Source: Akkermansiaceae bacterium (GTDB lineage: Bacteria > Verrucomicrobiota > Verrucomicrobiia > Verrucomicrobiales > Akkermansiaceae). From it: a stretch of DNA of 34,679 nt. The stretch lies in the NCBI GenBank assembly GCA_903888515.1, contig CAISTY010000266.1, forward strand, positions 1 to 34,679. Direction: 5' to 3'. Under the pieces are notes generated by a model that was given only the letters and a program-made list of their open reading frames with translations, was not told the origin of the DNA and did no database searches. A program made the translations under genes and the position numbers. Below, piece by piece: positions 33,411 through 34,679 of this stretch; position 1 is the stretch's first letter; every line of letters starts with the position of its first letter.

Positions 33411-34679
33411 ATGAAACCCAAGCACCTGAATTTCCTTAACTATCACCACTTCCCCCAAAGCGTGCTCTTGGTAGGCATTATCACCATCTGCCTCGGCACC
33501 GCTCCCGCCGCTAACAATATCTATTGGGACGGCCCCGGCGGCACCTTTTGGAGCACGGCGACTTCTTGGAATCTGAATGTCGATGGCACCGGCGCCGATG
33601 CCACCGTGCCCTCCTCGTCGGACATCGCCAATTTCAGCACCAACACGATCAACTCCGCGCAGACGATCAATCTCAACGCGCCCCAATCCGCTGCAGGCCT
33701 GGTTTTCCTCGGTACCAACACCGCTACGACCACGCTACAGAGCAGCAGCACCACGACTCGCGCCCTTACCCTCGGCACTAGCGGAATCACCGTCAATAGC
33801 GGGGCGGGAGCAGTAACCATCGGCTCCTCTACCAATGCAGTGACTATCACCCTGGCCGGTGCGCAGACGTGGACGAACAACTCGGCGAATCTTCTCACGG
33901 AAACCAATGCCATCACCAACGCCGGTTTTCTTCTCACCATCGCGGGCACAGGAAATACCACCATCAATGGAGTGCTCGGCGGCAGTGGTGGCCTCACTAA
34001 GATCGACTCGGGCACGCTCACTTTCGGCGGCGTAAACACTTTCACCGGCCCGTTGATTGTGGCGGCTGGCGCGTTGAGTGTCGACTCGATCACCAATGCC
34101 ATCCTCAGCGCCTCGACTGTGACGCTCGGTAGCACCGGTGCCACCGGCACCCTGCATTACACAGGGACAGGTTCAACCACTAACCCCGCAACAAGGACGT
34201 TCATCCTGGCCACGGGTGGCATCGGCGAGTTCATCGTGGACAGTGGAAACCTTCTGCCCACTAGCGGAGTGATCAGCGGCGGCGGGAGCCTGACAAAATC
34301 GGGATCAGGCACGCTGAATCTCTCCGGCGCGAATACCTATACTGGCAACACGTTGATCAGTGCCGGCACACTCACGTTGGCCAACAATGCAGCCCTCCAG
34401 AACAGCGTGCTGGATCCCTCGGGCGCGGGCACGCTGGCCTTTTCCAGCGGCATCAATACCCCGACTTTAGGCGGCCTCACCAGTGCCAGCAACCTGACCT
34501 TGGCTTCCAATGTCACGGGGTTGACGCTCAACCCCGGCACCGGCACCACCAATACCTATTCCGGCAATCTTGGCAGTGCCACGGCAGGCATGACCCTCAC
34601 CATGTCCGGCAGCGGCACGCAGATTCTCAGCGGCACCAACACGTTCACCGGCGCGACGACCCTCACCAGCGGCACCCTG
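33411..34679 (+). CDS. PATR-repeat secreted protein, 3' end outside the window
   Basis: The frame is open from the ATG at 33411 to the last base (423 codons), so the gene is truncated by the window edge. A signal sequence (SVLLVGIITICLGTAPAA) is followed by NNIYWDGPGGTFWSTATSWN, an opening typical of this family, and then PATR repeats such as LTKIDSGTLTFGGVNTFTG and LTKSGSGTLNLSGANTYTG. The gene is the third paralogue in a row, 184 bases after the previous one. C-terminal sorting signals cannot be assessed. The annotation rests on repeats and signal peptide. Confidence 0.87.
   Translation, partial: MKPKHLNFLNYHHFPQSVLLVGIITICLGTAPAANNIYWDGPGGTFWSTATSWNLNVDGTGADATVPSSSDIANFSTNTINSAQTINLNAPQSAAGLVFLGTNTATTTLQSSSTTTRALTLGTSGITVNSGAGAVTIGSSTNAVTITLAGAQTWTNNSANLLTETNAITNAGFLLTIAGTGNTTINGVLGGSGGLTKIDSGTLTFGGVNTFTGPLIVAAGALSVDSITNAILSASTVTLGSTGATGTLHYTGTGSTTNPATRTFILATGGIGEFIVDSGNLLPTSGVISGGGSLTKSGSGTLNLSGANTYTGNTLISAGTLTLANNAALQNSVLDPSGAGTLAFSSGINTPTLGGLTSASNLTLASNVTGLTLNPGTGTTNTYSGNLGSATAGMTLTMSGSGTQILSGTNTFTGATTLTSGTL

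Noticed and set aside
1..34679. tRNA, rRNA or riboswitch genes
   Set aside because: I looked for typical tRNA arms and rRNA segments and saw none, but I could not run a covariance model, so a small RNA could be missed.

Overview
The window looks like chromosomal DNA of a member of the Verrucomicrobiota, GC-rich at roughly 60 percent. The taxonomic clues are inference from gene content: three tandem proteins built of autotransporter-associated beta-strand (PATR) repeats, a PEP-CTERM sorting tail, PQQ-propeller and WD40/PA14-like secreted proteins, a sensor kinase with a discoidin-like ectodomain, and many REP-like hairpins.

Layout. 278-3172 (-) is polA. 3801-5876 (+) is a DesK/NarX-type sensor kinase with no adjacent response regulator. 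It is followed after 47 bases by a 1593-residue secreted PA14-like/PKD-like/WD40 protein. 10.7-11.3 kb holds a REP-like element and the C-terminal remnant of a DDE transposase. 11322-12881 (+) is an exported PQQ-like beta-propeller protein. 12956-18517 is the most interesting region: two ~95-base, ~88 percent identical inverted repeats enclose a three-gene operon of a ParD-like antitoxin, a Zeta-family toxin and a 1290-residue TIR-NACHT-pentapeptide-WD40 protein. The toxin and NLR-like genes overlap by ATGA, and the six WD40 repeats are almost identical except at a few positions.

18.5-25.7 kb is mostly housekeeping: ruvX (without a usual start codon, next to heptamer tandem repeats), a mannose-1-phosphate guanylyltransferase, a small membrane protein, rpmA and rplU, yicC, a 40-residue basic protein, a BspA-type leucine-rich-repeat surface protein and a BT1-like MFS transporter. 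25.8-26.1 kb is a broken SGNH/GDSL hydrolase gene. From 26277 to the end are three tandem PATR-repeat surface proteins, the last running off the window.

The operon in the cassette reads as a candidate antiphage or abortive-infection module. TIR (NAD-type effector), NACHT (nucleotide-dependent switch) and WD40 (sensor) sit in one protein, translationally coupled to a toxin-antitoxin pair. That role is inferred from domain order and context; nothing here demonstrates it. A second cross-window pattern is a set of palindromes that carry GTAG at the foot of the hairpin, as REP elements mobilised by RAYT transposases do. A third is over-representation of the hexamer TCTAAC/GTTAGA, which is absent from the secreted WD40 gene.
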